36,084 bases of DNA. Origin: Bacteroidaceae bacterium. Lineage in GTDB: Bacteria; Bacteroidota; Bacteroidia; Bacteroidales; Bacteroidaceae. The notes beneath the pieces were generated by a model. The model did no database searches. It was not told where the DNA came from and worked only from the letters and a program-made list of their open reading frames with translations. The position numbers and the translations under genes were made by a program. Numbering within the stretch: the first letter of the stretch is position 1; each line of letters begins with the position of its first letter. The stretch covers positions 84,265-120,348 of the forward strand of contig JAFWBM010000031.1 in NCBI GenBank assembly GCA_017507105.1, in the 5' to 3' direction. Below are positions 8,517 to 17,976 of this stretch, piece by piece.

Positions 8517-8577
8517 TTTTGAGAACTATCCGACAATGAATTGAAGGAGAATGAATTTTGCGATTTTTTAAGTTTTG

Positions 8578-8610
8578 TTTGCAACTTTTGCAATAAATAG
8601 TATAACTTTG
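8578..8610 (+). promoter_or_regulatory. Promoter for the DUF308-like gene
   Basis: TTTG at 8578-8581, a 21-nt spacer, then TAACTTTG at 8603-8610, an exact TAnnTTTG match. The spacer is 2 nt longer than ideal. The predicted leader is about 65 nt. Confidence 0.6.
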
Positions 8611-8681
8611 TGACTTGTTATTTGTTGTATCGTAAATGTTGCTTTTGTAGCTATTACTTTCAATAATAAAACTTGATTTAT

Positions 8682-9224
8682 ATGTTGCATGTTGTTATAC
8701 GTAGTTTATTGACTATGTCTATAGGAGTGTTGCTTATCATTTATCGCGATGCTGTTATGCCGTTCATAGTACAATGCTTGGGAGTTGCCTTTATGATACC
8801 TTCCCTCTTTGCTTTGATTGTTTCTATATTTGGAAACAGTAGACAACATGGTGCAAAATCTTGGATAACCATAGTTACATCTTTGGGCAGTATGGCTTTC
8901 GGATTATGGTTGTTGCTCTCACCAACCTTTTTCATCGCTATAATAATGAATCTGCTCGGTGTATTGGTTGTTTTAATAGGATTGTATCAGTTCTTTATCT
9001 TATTCTCTTCGCGAAATAGCATTGGAAATATTCCTGTTTATCTATATTTAATGCCTTTTGTACTTGTAGTTTTGGGGCTTTTTGTAATAGCAAACCCATT
9101 CGGCGCAATCGCTATTCCTTTTCTTTTGCTTGGTATTGGTGCTGTGTTAGGCGGTTTGTCCGATATTATAAATACATTATTTATTAGCAGACACTGTAAT
9201 AATACAACAATTGAGATAGAGTGA
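8682..9224 (+). CDS. Small polytopic membrane protein, DUF308/HdeD-like
   Basis: 180 residues from the ATG at 8682; an upstream TTG at 8673 is in frame but less likely. About six hydrophobic segments are arranged as pairs (SLLTMSIGVLLIIYRDAVMPFIVQCLGVAF, SLGSMAFGLWLLLSPTFFIAIIMNLLGVLVV, YLMPFVLVVLGLFVIANPFGAIAIPFLLLGIGAVLGG). Each pair has a helix, a short loop with Pro and a second helix, which is the three-fold repeat of DUF308/HdeD proteins. In enterobacteria HdeD helps acid resistance at high cell density; the function here is unknown. It has its own promoter and no obvious partner. The family call rests on the repeat architecture, not on a catalytic motif. Confidence 0.78.
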   Translation: MLHVVIRSLLTMSIGVLLIIYRDAVMPFIVQCLGVAFMIPSLFALIVSIFGNSRQHGAKSWITIVTSLGSMAFGLWLLLSPTFFIAIIMNLLGVLVVLIGLYQFFILFSSRNSIGNIPVYLYLMPFVLVVLGLFVIANPFGAIAIPFLLLGIGAVLGGLSDIINTLFISRHCNNTTIEIE

Positions 9225-9278
9225 TAAATATTCTATATCTGTATCTATTGCTATAAAATTATTAAACCATTAATACTT

Positions 9279-11141
9279 ATGAAACAGACAAAACTTAGAA
9301 TTACAAAAGTTACGTGCATAATGTCGTTACTTTTGCTTGCAGCCTGTAGTGTAGACAAGGCTTTTGATTTGTCAAAGGATATTGATATGACGGTCAGTGT
9401 AGGCGGTGGTGTTACAATACCTTTGGGCTCAACTGAGAAAATATTACTTACCGAGATGATTGATACACTTGATAGTGATGTCATTCGTGCTGATGAAAAT
9501 GGTTTCTATTCAATCTATAAGGATGGTGAGATTGATGCAACAAATTTTAAGGTGAATGAGGTTGATATCGATATCGCTCCCTATTCAGAGAAACATAGCT
9601 ATGATTTGGCTATGACTGTAGTTGAGTATGGAGATATAAATGATCTCCCCGAGAGTATCAGAGATCAGGTGCTTAATCAGATGATTCCTTATGTCGTTGA
9701 AGATGTTATTGCACAGGAGGTAAAGTATGATATTGATCAGGATGTACCCGAGGAGATGGTTTATCTTAAAAAAATGACATTCAAGAAGCCTGTTACTATG
9801 ACTCTTGATATAGATGTATATTCCGAGGAGCACACAAAAGAGTATTTCGATATGATTGAGCAGTTGCACCTTCATACTTCAGGTGAGGATAATGCAGAGC
9901 ATTTCTATATAGAGATGCCCCCATATCTGGTTTTTGATGAGACTTATGAGAATACTCATATAGGCGAGGGACACAAACTGTATCTCGATCATGTCATTGA
10001 GCATAATGAAGAGAAAGGTCACAAACATTTTACAAATGATTATAAAATAGTAGGTCTTGATTTCTCTTACCTAGGCGAGAATGGTATCGAAGTTTTAAAT
10101 GGTAGAATAAAAGACCATGCCGATTTGGAGGTACATGGCGTTTTGAAATCAGATACAATTGTAATGAGTGTATCTGATATGACTCATATAAATGATGTAT
10201 GGGTGGCTCCTAAGTTGGTGTTCGAAACAATTGAGGTCGCTACAGTCGAGGGTATCTTCAAACCCGAGATTGACCCTATAGATGAGAGTGTTGAGATTGA
10301 TTTGGGTGATGACCTTGACTTTATATATGAGGGTACTTTTGATTTTGCAAATCCTCAACTGTTCGTTACCATAAATAACGATGCGCCTCTTATGGTACGT
10401 GGAGACATAACAATGATGGGTTATGATAATAACGGAGTGGCAATAGATGCTTCACGCATAGAGACCAACTTAGGCATAAAAGCTGAGTATGAGAACAAGT
10501 ATTATATTACCCGTCACGCAACAACTGTTGAGGGATATGAGACTATTCAGATTCCTAACCTTAATGAACTCATGAAACAGGTTCCCGATAGGGTAAGTAT
10601 ACATCTCGCTCCAGAGGTTGATAACTCCGAAGGTACAAAGATTGTTACATTGGGTAAGGAGATGAGTGTCAGCGGTAGTTATGAGTTGGTTGTTCCAATG
10701 GATTTTGATTATCTTAAACTTGAGTATACCGAGACTGTAGAGGATGTTCTTGGAGATACTCCTGAAGATATAACTGATTATGTTACAGAAATAAAATCTG
10801 TCACACTCTCTATGGTGGTTGACAATACAGTTCCTGCAACATTCTCTCCCAAGGTGGTTGCATATAAAAAGGATACCAATATTGTACTCAATGGAATAAA
10901 TGCTGAGGTTATTGGAAACATAGAGGCCGGCAACGGATATGTTGATGGTGTACTCGCAGCTCCTGTTGAAAGTTCGGTAGAAATTAAACTCAGTGCTACA
11001 GATAACCAATTGGTCGATTTGGGAGATTTGGATATAGTATTTGCGGGTGTCGGTAATGGCGTGTTTAACACAAACGAATATATCCAGGTTAAGAAGATTA
11101 CGGTTAAGATTGATGAACCTATTGAAGTTGACCTAAATTAA
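9279..11141 (+). CDS. Large predicted lipoprotein, function unknown
   Basis: 620 residues. The signal peptide ends in a lipobox, LLLLAAC, with the acylated Cys at residue 23. The mature protein is acidic and rich in beta-type alternating patterns with many Asp/Glu and few Cys. No enzyme motif was found. It contains repeated short blocks of the form VxxxSGSYELVVPMDFDYL and VDGVLAAPVESSVEIKLSA, which suggest stacked beta-sandwich domains. It sits 32 bp before a DUF5723-type barrel gene with no terminator between them, so the pair is probably cotranscribed and may act together at the outer membrane. I do not recognise a named family with certainty. Confidence 0.85.
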   Translation: MKQTKLRITKVTCIMSLLLLAACSVDKAFDLSKDIDMTVSVGGGVTIPLGSTEKILLTEMIDTLDSDVIRADENGFYSIYKDGEIDATNFKVNEVDIDIAPYSEKHSYDLAMTVVEYGDINDLPESIRDQVLNQMIPYVVEDVIAQEVKYDIDQDVPEEMVYLKKMTFKKPVTMTLDIDVYSEEHTKEYFDMIEQLHLHTSGEDNAEHFYIEMPPYLVFDETYENTHIGEGHKLYLDHVIEHNEEKGHKHFTNDYKIVGLDFSYLGENGIEVLNGRIKDHADLEVHGVLKSDTIVMSVSDMTHINDVWVAPKLVFETIEVATVEGIFKPEIDPIDESVEIDLGDDLDFIYEGTFDFANPQLFVTINNDAPLMVRGDITMMGYDNNGVAIDASRIETNLGIKAEYENKYYITRHATTVEGYETIQIPNLNELMKQVPDRVSIHLAPEVDNSEGTKIVTLGKEMSVSGSYELVVPMDFDYLKLEYTETVEDVLGDTPEDITDYVTEIKSVTLSMVVDNTVPATFSPKVVAYKKDTNIVLNGINAEVIGNIEAGNGYVDGVLAAPVESSVEIKLSATDNQLVDLGDLDIVFAGVGNGVFNTNEYIQVKKITVKIDEPIEVDLN

Positions 11142-11173
11142 TCGGTGTTTATTTTTTAAAAGATTATAAAGCT

Positions 11174-12595
11174 ATGAAAATCATATATATGAATTTAAAA
11201 AGAGTTGTAACACTCGTGATTGTGGCACTGATGTTGACAGCTGTCTCGGCACAGACATTGAGAACCGGATATTTTATGGATGGAAATCTGTTTCGTCATC
11301 GTCTTAATCCTGCATTGAAGTCGTCTCGTGGATATTTCTCTATTCCTGTTCTGGGTGGTATAAATATTAATACAACAGGAAACTTCGGCGCATCTAACTT
11401 TTTGTATGATTCTCCTTTTAACAGTAATGAGATGGTTACCTTTATGCACTCTTCTGTATCGGCTGATGAGTTCTTGGGTAATCTTGAGAAAGAGAACAAG
11501 CTTCGTATGAATCTTGATATAACTGTGTTGTCAATGGGATTCTATGCCTTTGGTGGTTTTAATACAATAGATCTTACTGTTCGTTCTCAGACAGGTATGA
11601 ACCTGCCTTATGACCTGTTCCGATTCATGAAGGTTATGGGCGATTCAAACTACTCTTTTGGTGACATTGAAATGCAATCGAGAAACTATGCAGACCTGTC
11701 GATTGGACATTCTCGCAATATAAATGAGAATCTCACAATAGGTGCGCGTCTAAAATTCCTATTTGGTTTGGGATATGCTGATGCAAAGTTCAATAGAATG
11801 GATATATCTATGAGTGGTGATAAGTGGGTAATAGCAGCCGATGCTGAGGCTAATATTGCTTTAGGTGGTGTTTTTACACATTCTGCGGATAAAAGCACAC
11901 CTTCAAGGGCTGTTGTCGATGGATATGACGATGTTAAAGTCGGTTTGCAGGGATTTGGTTTGGGTACCGATTTAGGTGTTACATATGACTTTACAAATGT
12001 ATTGGTTGATGGACTTGTGGTTTCAGCCTCAGTTACCGATTTGGGATATATTCAGTGGAAAAAGACAGCTCGTGCTGCGATAACTCCCGATAGTGAATAT
12101 GAGTTTGATGGTTTTACTCATATGGGTATACACTCAGACGGAACAAACGCGACTCTTGACGATCAGTGGGAGACAACAAGTGATGAGCTTGAGGATTTCT
12201 TTACATTAGAAGACAAGGGAGAGGGTAAGGTAAAGACCGGTATTGGTGCCAAGATGAATCTTGCAGCACAGTATAAAATGCCTTTCTATAAGAAATTGAG
12301 TGCAGGTGTTCTTTATACACACTGTTTCGATGAGTTGTTCTCTTATGACCAGACCTCTTTAATGCTTAATATCTCACCCGGAAAGGTGCTGGACTTTGCT
12401 GGTAGCTGTACATTTTCAGATTTTGGAACAAGTTTCGGTGCTATGGCTAACTTCCATTGTCCTGGATTCAATTTCTTTATTGGAACCGATTGTTTCTTGG
12501 GCAAGGTAGGTAAGCAGTTTGTGCCACTTGAGAATATGAATGCAAGTGTATCTTTCGGTATAAATATTGCATTTGCAAGACATAAGAAAAAATAA
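11174..12595 (+). CDS. DUF5723-type outer-membrane beta-barrel protein
   Basis: 473 residues. A signal peptide is followed by a cleavage site at VSAQ. The mature N-terminus (TLRTGYFMDGNLFRHRLNPAL) matches the start of DUF5723 proteins, which resemble PorP/SprF-type barrels in having an NPA-like motif near the N-terminus. The body is a series of amphipathic strands with aromatic girdles (GFYAFGGFNTIDLTVRS, LTIGARLKFLFGLGYADAKF, FFIGTDCFLGKVGKQF) and ends in a strand terminated by basic residues. A second in-frame ATG at 11189 is a possible start. It is downstream of the large lipoprotein and ends at a perfect palindromic terminator. Ligand or cargo is unknown. Confidence 0.83.
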   Translation: MKIIYMNLKRVVTLVIVALMLTAVSAQTLRTGYFMDGNLFRHRLNPALKSSRGYFSIPVLGGININTTGNFGASNFLYDSPFNSNEMVTFMHSSVSADEFLGNLEKENKLRMNLDITVLSMGFYAFGGFNTIDLTVRSQTGMNLPYDLFRFMKVMGDSNYSFGDIEMQSRNYADLSIGHSRNINENLTIGARLKFLFGLGYADAKFNRMDISMSGDKWVIAADAEANIALGGVFTHSADKSTPSRAVVDGYDDVKVGLQGFGLGTDLGVTYDFTNVLVDGLVVSASVTDLGYIQWKKTARAAITPDSEYEFDGFTHMGIHSDGTNATLDDQWETTSDELEDFFTLEDKGEGKVKTGIGAKMNLAAQYKMPFYKKLSAGVLYTHCFDELFSYDQTSLMLNISPGKVLDFAGSCTFSDFGTSFGAMANFHCPGFNFFIGTDCFLGKVGKQFVPLENMNASVSFGINIAFARHKKK

Positions 12596-12609
12596 AACTG
12601 AATGTTTAT

Positions 12610-12653
12610 AAATTATCAGCAGTGGAGTATTAATACTCCACTGCTGATAATTT
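12610..12653. terminator. Perfect 44-bp palindrome, terminator after the barrel gene
   Basis: The two 22-bp halves (12610-12631 and 12632-12653) are exact reverse complements. The start AAATTATCAGCAGTGG is mirrored at the end. The flanking T-rich tail (TTTATTATG) supports termination on plus. Confidence 0.85.
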
Positions 12654-12715
12654 ATTATGTTGTATGAATTTGTAAAAAAAGTATCTTAAGATATGTTTTT
12701 CTCATAAAAAAATAG

Positions 12716-12723
12716 CATCTTTG
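12716..12723 (+). promoter_or_regulatory. Promoter -7-like element immediately before the LysE-type gene
   Basis: CATCTTTG differs from TAnnTTTG at one position. It ends only 5 nt before the ATG at 12729, which would place transcription start at or next to the start codon. No good -33 was identified. Confidence 0.4.
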
Positions 12724-12728
12724 CATAT

Positions 12729-13421
12729 ATGAATGAGATTAACGATTTTTTACAGCAACTGGTTGCACAGATTTCACTGGTCGAGACTGTTGTTAAAGGT
12801 ATGATAATCGGCATAGTAGCATCAGCTCCTATGGGGCCGGTGGGTGTGCTATGTATTCAGCGTACACTGAATAAAGGTCGTATATATGGATTGATAACTG
12901 GTTTTGGAGCATCCATAAGTGATATTATATATGCACTTATTACCGGTTATGGATTGTCATTCATATATGATTTCATTCATAATCAGTCTAACCTGTTTGT
13001 TCTGCAGTTGATAGGCTCTGTTTTGCTTTTTGTGTTTGGTATGTACACATTCCGCAGTAATCCGGCGCAGAATACGCGTCCTGTTAGTCGTAACAAGAGC
13101 AGCCTTGTGCAAAACTGTGTGACAGGTTTTTTCATAACACTCTCTAATCCACTAATAATCTTACTGTTCATGGCAATGTTTACGCCACTTCAGTTCATGC
13201 TACCCGAGCAGCCCTATTACCAGCAGTGTATAGGCTATCTCTCTATATTTGGTGGCGCTATGTTGTGGTGGCTGTTTATTACATATGTTGTAAATAAATT
13301 GCGCGCCCGTTTTGATGTGCGTGGCATATGGATTATTAACCGTGTAATAGGTGCCATTGTTATTGCAGCCTCTTTTATAAGTGTTGTACTGTTGCTTACA
13401 GGTATTTACTCTTTTCATTAA
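12729..13421 (+). CDS. LysE/RhtB-family exporter
   Basis: 230 residues with about six membrane helices. The N-terminal block (GIVASAPMGPVGVLCIQRTLNKGRIYGLITGFGASISDIIY) is the LysE-family signature, with the conserved G-P-G/N-P-like loop. A second family feature, FFITLSNPLIILLFMAMF, follows at about residues 135-152. Members export amino acids or other small cations across the inner membrane; the substrate here cannot be read from sequence. It leads a closely packed gene run (11 bp to the DUF4924 gene). Its promoter -7 element is so close that the mRNA could be leaderless. Confidence 0.88.
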   Translation: MNEINDFLQQLVAQISLVETVVKGMIIGIVASAPMGPVGVLCIQRTLNKGRIYGLITGFGASISDIIYALITGYGLSFIYDFIHNQSNLFVLQLIGSVLLFVFGMYTFRSNPAQNTRPVSRNKSSLVQNCVTGFFITLSNPLIILLFMAMFTPLQFMLPEQPYYQQCIGYLSIFGGAMLWWLFITYVVNKLRARFDVRGIWIINRVIGAIVIAASFISVVLLLTGIYSFH

Positions 13422-13432
13422 TTTTTATTGTT

Positions 13433-13990
13433 TTGTTTGTATCTCGCGAACTTAGGAAAAAGAATATAGCAGAATATCTGCTATATATGTGGCAGATTGA
13501 AGATTTGCTACGTGCAAATGAGTTGTCAATAGAGAAGATAACCTCTTCTATTATTGAACCGTATAACCTCCCCGATGAACAGAGGAAGGAGTTGCAGTAT
13601 TGGTATGAGAATCTGATAGAGATGATGAATACCGAAGGGGTAAAGGAGAAAGGGCATCTTCAGATAAACAAGAATGTGCTTATCCTGCTGACAGATCTTC
13701 ATCTACGTCTTTTGAAGTCGCCTAAAGTTCCGTTCTATACAGCTGCCTATTATAAGGCATTGCCGTTTATTGTGGAGTTTCGTAACAAGAGCAATGGACG
13801 TGAGAAGAATGAACTGGAGAACTGTTTTGATGTCCTATACATGGTGTGGATGATGAAACTGCAGCATCGTACAATAAATGAAGAGACATTGACAGCCACT
13901 GCCGAAATAACGAAATTCATATCTATGCTGTCACTCTATTATATAGAGGAGGAAGAGGGACGCCTTGATCTTGAGAGCGATGAGGCATAA
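13433..13990 (+). CDS. DUF4924 family protein
   Basis: 185 residues. The N-terminus FVSRELRKKNIAEYLLYMWQIEDLLRA matches DUF4924, a cytoplasmic, mostly helical family restricted to Bacteroidota. To retain that conserved start the gene must use the TTG at 13433; the first in-frame ATG is only within YLLYMWQ and would remove the conserved N-terminus. The rest is rich in helices (WYENLIEMMNTEGVKEKGHLQ, VLYMVWMMKLQHRT, ISMLSLYYIEEEEGRL). It sits 11 bp after the LysE-type gene and 35 bp before prfC, in the same operon. The biochemical role is unknown. Confidence 0.86.
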   Translation: MFVSRELRKKNIAEYLLYMWQIEDLLRANELSIEKITSSIIEPYNLPDEQRKELQYWYENLIEMMNTEGVKEKGHLQINKNVLILLTDLHLRLLKSPKVPFYTAAYYKALPFIVEFRNKSNGREKNELENCFDVLYMVWMMKLQHRTINEETLTATAEITKFISMLSLYYIEEEEGRLDLESDEA

Positions 13991-14025
13991 ATTACTATAG
14001 AAACAACAAAGAATATCATATATAA

Positions 14026-15603
14026 ATGGACAATATACGCGAAGAAATTGAAAGAAGAAGGACTTTTGCCATAGTATCTCACCCCGACGCCGGAAAAACA
14101 ACTCTTACCGAGAAGTTATTGCTTTTCGGTGGTCAAATACAGGTTGCCGGTGCTGTAAAATCTAATAAGATAAAGAAAACTGCTACATCCGATTGGATGG
14201 AGATAGAGAAACAGCGTGGTATCTCTGTTACAACATCTGTCATGGAGTTTGATTATCAAGGGTATAAAATTAATATTCTAGATACCCCAGGTCACCAGGA
14301 TTTTGCCGAAGATACTTTCCGTACACTTACAGCTGTAGATAGTGTTATCATTGTTGTGGATAGTGCCAAGGGTGTAGAGGCGCAGACCCGTAAACTTATG
14401 GCTGTGTGCAGAATGCGTAGCACTCCTGTTATTGTATACGTCAACAAGATGGATAGAGAGGGTCGAGACCCCTTTGACCTTCTTGACGAAATTGAGAGTG
14501 AGTTGCAGATTGCAGTGCGACCCTTAAGTTGGCCCATAGACCAGGGGGCCCGTTTTAAAGGTGTATATAATATATATGAAGAGAAACTGAATCTTTTTAC
14601 TCCTAATAAACAGAGGGTAACAGAAAAGATAGAGGTTGATATAAACAGCACACAGTTGGATGAGAATATTGGAGAGGAGCAGGCTGCACGTCTGCGTGCC
14701 GATTTGGAGCTTGTAGATGGTGTATATCCCGAGTTCGATGTCAACGAATATCTTGAAGCTAAGGTCGCTCCGGTCTTTTTTGGTTCAGCACTTAACAATT
14801 TTGGTGTACAAGAACTCCTTGATTGCTTTGTAAAGATTGCACCAAGCCCACGTCCGGTACAGGCTGTAGAGAGAGTGGTACATCCCGAGGATTCCAAGTT
14901 TACAGGTTTTATATTTAAGATTACAGCTAATATAGACCCTAATCATCGTTCGTGTGTGGCGTTTTGCAAAATATGTTCCGGAAAATTTGTACGTAATGCT
15001 CCATATCGCCATATACGTTTGGGCAAGGATATGCGTTTTTCTTCGCCTACTCAGTTTATGGCGCAACGCAAGAGTACCATAGACGAAGCCTATCCCGGAG
15101 ATATTATTGGATTGCCCGATACAGGTAACTTTAAGATTGGTGATACTCTCACCGAGGGTGAAATGCTACATTTTAAAGGATTGCCAAGCTTCTCGCCAGA
15201 GATGTTCAAGTATATAGAGAATGCCGATCCGATGAAGACAAAGCAACTTGCTAAAGGTATAGACCAACTGATGGGAGAGGGAGTTGCACAGTTGTTTGTC
15301 AATCAACATAATGGACGAAAACTTATCGGTACTGTAGGACAATTGCAGTTCGAGGTTATTCAGTATCGTTTGGAGAATGAGTACAATGCCAAATGCAGAT
15401 GGGAGCCTGTCAATCTTTTTAAGGCTTGCTGGATAGAGAGTGACGATGCTGCCGAACTAGAGAATTTCAAGCGTCGCAAATATCAATATATGGCAAAGGA
15501 TATTGAGGGACGAGATGTCTTTCTTGCCGATAGCGGATATGTCTTGCAGATGGCACAGAATGATTTTAAGAGTATAAGATTCCATTTTACAAGTGAATTC
15601 TAA
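14026..15603 (+). CDS. prfC: Peptide chain release factor 3
   Basis: 525 residues, the normal RF3 length. The G-domain motifs are intact: P-loop HPDAGKTT at about residues 19-26, DTPGH at 86-90 and NKMD at 140-143, with switch [11 protein letters not shown]. The RF3-specific C-terminal part is present ([30 protein letters not shown]). RF3 is a GTPase that recycles RF1/RF2 after peptide release. The intact His in DTPGH contrasts with the EF-G paralog in this window. It belongs to the run DUF4924, prfC, Sua5, CLC, fmt with very short spacers. Confidence 0.97.
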   Translation: MDNIREEIERRRTFAIVSHPDAGKTTLTEKLLLFGGQIQVAGAVKSNKIKKTATSDWMEIEKQRGISVTTSVMEFDYQGYKINILDTPGHQDFAEDTFRTLTAVDSVIIVVDSAKGVEAQTRKLMAVCRMRSTPVIVYVNKMDREGRDPFDLLDEIESELQIAVRPLSWPIDQGARFKGVYNIYEEKLNLFTPNKQRVTEKIEVDINSTQLDENIGEEQAARLRADLELVDGVYPEFDVNEYLEAKVAPVFFGSALNNFGVQELLDCFVKIAPSPRPVQAVERVVHPEDSKFTGFIFKITANIDPNHRSCVAFCKICSGKFVRNAPYRHIRLGKDMRFSSPTQFMAQRKSTIDEAYPGDIIGLPDTGNFKIGDTLTEGEMLHFKGLPSFSPEMFKYIENADPMKTKQLAKGIDQLMGEGVAQLFVNQHNGRKLIGTVGQLQFEVIQYRLENEYNAKCRWEPVNLFKACWIESDDAAELENFKRRKYQYMAKDIEGRDVFLADSGYVLQMAQNDFKSIRFHFTSEF

Positions 15604-15615
15604 GAAGCTTTTTCT

Positions 15616-16188
15616 ATGGGAACAATTGCAGATGAAGCAAAAAAATGTGTAAAGATAATGCGTAAGGGTGGTGTAATACTATATCCAACAGATACAGTAT
15701 GGGGTATAGGTTGTGATGCCACTAATGCCGAGGCAGTAAAGCGGGTTTATGATATAAAGCGACGTGCCGACAATAAAGCTATGTTGTTACTTGTTGATAG
15801 TGCTGATAGAATTTGTCGTTATGTGTCGAAGGTTCCTATGGTTGCTTGGGATCTTATTGAGCTTACAAATAAACCGCTTACTATAATATATGACGGTGCC
15901 CGTAATCTGGCTCCTAATCTTATAGCAGAGGATGGCAGCATTGGTATACGTGTGACATCGGAACTCTTTTCGAAAGAGTTATGCTATCGTTTCCAGAAAG
16001 CAGTGGTTTCTACCTCTGCAAATATAAGTGGTGAACCTACACCTCGATTTTTTGCAGAGATAGCCCCTGAGATAATAGAAGCGGTCGATTACGTGGTTAA
16101 CTATAAACAGTTGGAGAAGGGCAACCCTAAATCTTCAAGTATAATTAAGCTAACTGAAAACGGTACAGTCACAATAATTAGGGAATAA
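15616..16188 (+). CDS. tsaC: L-threonylcarbamoyladenylate synthase (Sua5/YrdC family)
   Basis: 190 residues. The N-terminal signature GGVILYPTDTVWGIGCDATN, the KRRADNKAMLLLV segment and the C-terminal STSANISGEPTP motif identify the YrdC/Sua5 fold. It makes threonylcarbamoyl-AMP from threonine, bicarbonate and ATP for the tRNA t6A37 modification. The length indicates a TsaC-type protein without the extra Sua5 C-terminal domain. It starts 12 bp after prfC, and its stop codon overlaps the CLC start (TAATG). Grouping with fmt and prfC fits a translation-quality operon. Confidence 0.94.
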   Translation: MGTIADEAKKCVKIMRKGGVILYPTDTVWGIGCDATNAEAVKRVYDIKRRADNKAMLLLVDSADRICRYVSKVPMVAWDLIELTNKPLTIIYDGARNLAPNLIAEDGSIGIRVTSELFSKELCYRFQKAVVSTSANISGEPTPRFFAEIAPEIIEAVDYVVNYKQLEKGNPKSSSIIKLTENGTVTIIRE

Positions 16189-17972
16189 TGAAAAAAGAGA
16201 ATGAAAAGAAACTGCTGGACCGATTTATAGAGTGGCGCGAAAGGCACATTCCACAGAGTCAGTTTATACTGATTCTGAGTTTCTTTGTAGGTGTGATTTC
16301 TTCATTGGCTGCTTTTGTTCTCAAACATTTTATAGAGTTCATACAGCATATGCTCACAGGAGGTTTCTCTACCGACTCATTCAACTGGCTCTATCTTGTT
16401 TATCCTGTTGTAGGCATTTTTGTTACAGGGTTGTTCATACGTAATGTGGTACGGGATGACATAAGTCATGGTGTTACCAAAGTGCTTTATTCTATATCAC
16501 GTAGACAAGGTAAGATAAAGGGGCATAATATGTTCTCATCACTCATTGCCAGTGGTATCACTATTGGTTTCGGTGGCTCTGTTGGTGCAGAGTCTCCTAT
16601 TGTCTTTACCGGTTCTGCTATCGGTTCGAATTTGGCGAGTCTCTTCAAGATGGACCAGAAGGTGATGATGTTGCTCATTGGTTGTGGCGCAGCAGGTGCT
16701 GTGTCGGGAATCTTTAAGGCTCCAATTGCTGGTCTTGTCTTTACTGTAGAGGTGCTTATGTTGGATCTTACAATGTCCTCTTTGTTGCCACTGCTTATTT
16801 CAAGTGTTACGGCTGTTACTTTGTCATATCTGTTGACGGGTACCGATGCTATGTTCCATTTTCAACTGGATGATGCATTTAGTGTGTCTCGTGTGCCATA
16901 TGTTATGTTGTTAGGCGTAGTCTGTGGTTTGGTTTCACTCTATTTTACCCATGTGACAACTAATATTGAAAGTTTTTTTAAACGTTTTAAGAATCCATAT
17001 GTGAAGTTAGCACTTGGAGGTTCTGTACTCAGTGTACTTATATTCCTGTTCCCACCTTTATATGGCGAGGGGTATGATATGATTAACCATCTTATAAATG
17101 GTTCCTCACCCGATACAATACTTAACAATTCGCTCTTCTATGGGCATACGAGACTTTTGTTCCTATACATGTTGCTCATAATTCTTTTCAAAGCCTTTGC
17201 ATCTACAGTGACCAATTGTGGAGGAGGTTGTGGTGGAATTTTTGCTCCCAGCCTTTTCTTGGGCTGTATTTCCGGCTATTTGTTTGCGGGAATCTGTAAT
17301 ATGTTTGGATTTGGTGAGGTACTACCCGATAAGAATTTTGCTCTCTTTGGAATGGCTGCACTTATGTCCGGTGTCTTTCATGCCCCACTTACCGGTGTCT
17401 TCCTTATTGCCGAACTTACCGGTGGTTATGATCTCTTTCTGCCTCTTATGATTGTGTCGGTATGTTCGTACCTTACTGTGCGAATATTTGACGATAACAA
17501 TATCTATGCTATACGTTTGGCTCAGCGTGGCGAACTAATCACCCATCATAAAGATCAGGCTGTGCTTACAATCCTCAAAGTAGAGGATGTCATAGAAAAG
17601 AACTTTATGAAAATAGACCCTGATATGGATTTGGGTGCTCTTACAGCTGTTGTAGCCAAGACCAAGCGTAATATATTCCCGGTGGTAAATGCAGCACAGC
17701 ATTTGGTTGGAATAGTCTATCTTGATGATATACGTCACATGATGTTCCGTCAGGAACTCTATCACAGATTTACAGTAGTGAAGCTCATGCGTGATGTTCC
17801 TGTGCGGTTGAATGTTGAAGAACCTATGGAATCGGTAATGCGTAAATTCGAGGAGACAGGTGCATGGAATCTTCCCGTAGAGGATACCTCGGGCGAGTAT
17901 ATCGGTTTTATTTCCAAGTCGGCTATATTTACGGCATATAGAAAAACATTGCTCGATTTTACTTCTGATTGA
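16188..17972 (+). CDS. CLC-family chloride channel/antiporter with C-terminal CBS domains
   Basis: 594 residues. The membrane domain has the gating-glutamate loop as GSVGAESP (E135), a variant of the usual GxxGxEGP. It also has the GGGCGGIFAPSLFLG anion-binding motif. Two CBS-like repeats follow at about residues 465-590 (VIEKNFMKIDPDMDLGAL, VVNAAQHLVGIVYLDDI, VEDTSGEYIGFISKSAIF), probably binding nucleotides. The ATG overlaps the previous stop by one base, and fmt begins 4 bp after its stop, so translational coupling is likely. Whether it is a channel or a Cl/H exchanger cannot be decided; the position of the inner proton glutamate was not verified. Confidence 0.94.
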   Translation: MKKENEKKLLDRFIEWRERHIPQSQFILILSFFVGVISSLAAFVLKHFIEFIQHMLTGGFSTDSFNWLYLVYPVVGIFVTGLFIRNVVRDDISHGVTKVLYSISRRQGKIKGHNMFSSLIASGITIGFGGSVGAESPIVFTGSAIGSNLASLFKMDQKVMMLLIGCGAAGAVSGIFKAPIAGLVFTVEVLMLDLTMSSLLPLLISSVTAVTLSYLLTGTDAMFHFQLDDAFSVSRVPYVMLLGVVCGLVSLYFTHVTTNIESFFKRFKNPYVKLALGGSVLSVLIFLFPPLYGEGYDMINHLINGSSPDTILNNSLFYGHTRLLFLYMLLIILFKAFASTVTNCGGGCGGIFAPSLFLGCISGYLFAGICNMFGFGEVLPDKNFALFGMAALMSGVFHAPLTGVFLIAELTGGYDLFLPLMIVSVCSYLTVRIFDDNNIYAIRLAQRGELITHHKDQAVLTILKVEDVIEKNFMKIDPDMDLGALTAVVAKTKRNIFPVVNAAQHLVGIVYLDDIRHMMFRQELYHRFTVVKLMRDVPVRLNVEEPMESVMRKFEETGAWNLPVEDTSGEYIGFISKSAIFTAYRKTLLDFTSD

Positions 17973-17976
17973 TAAT

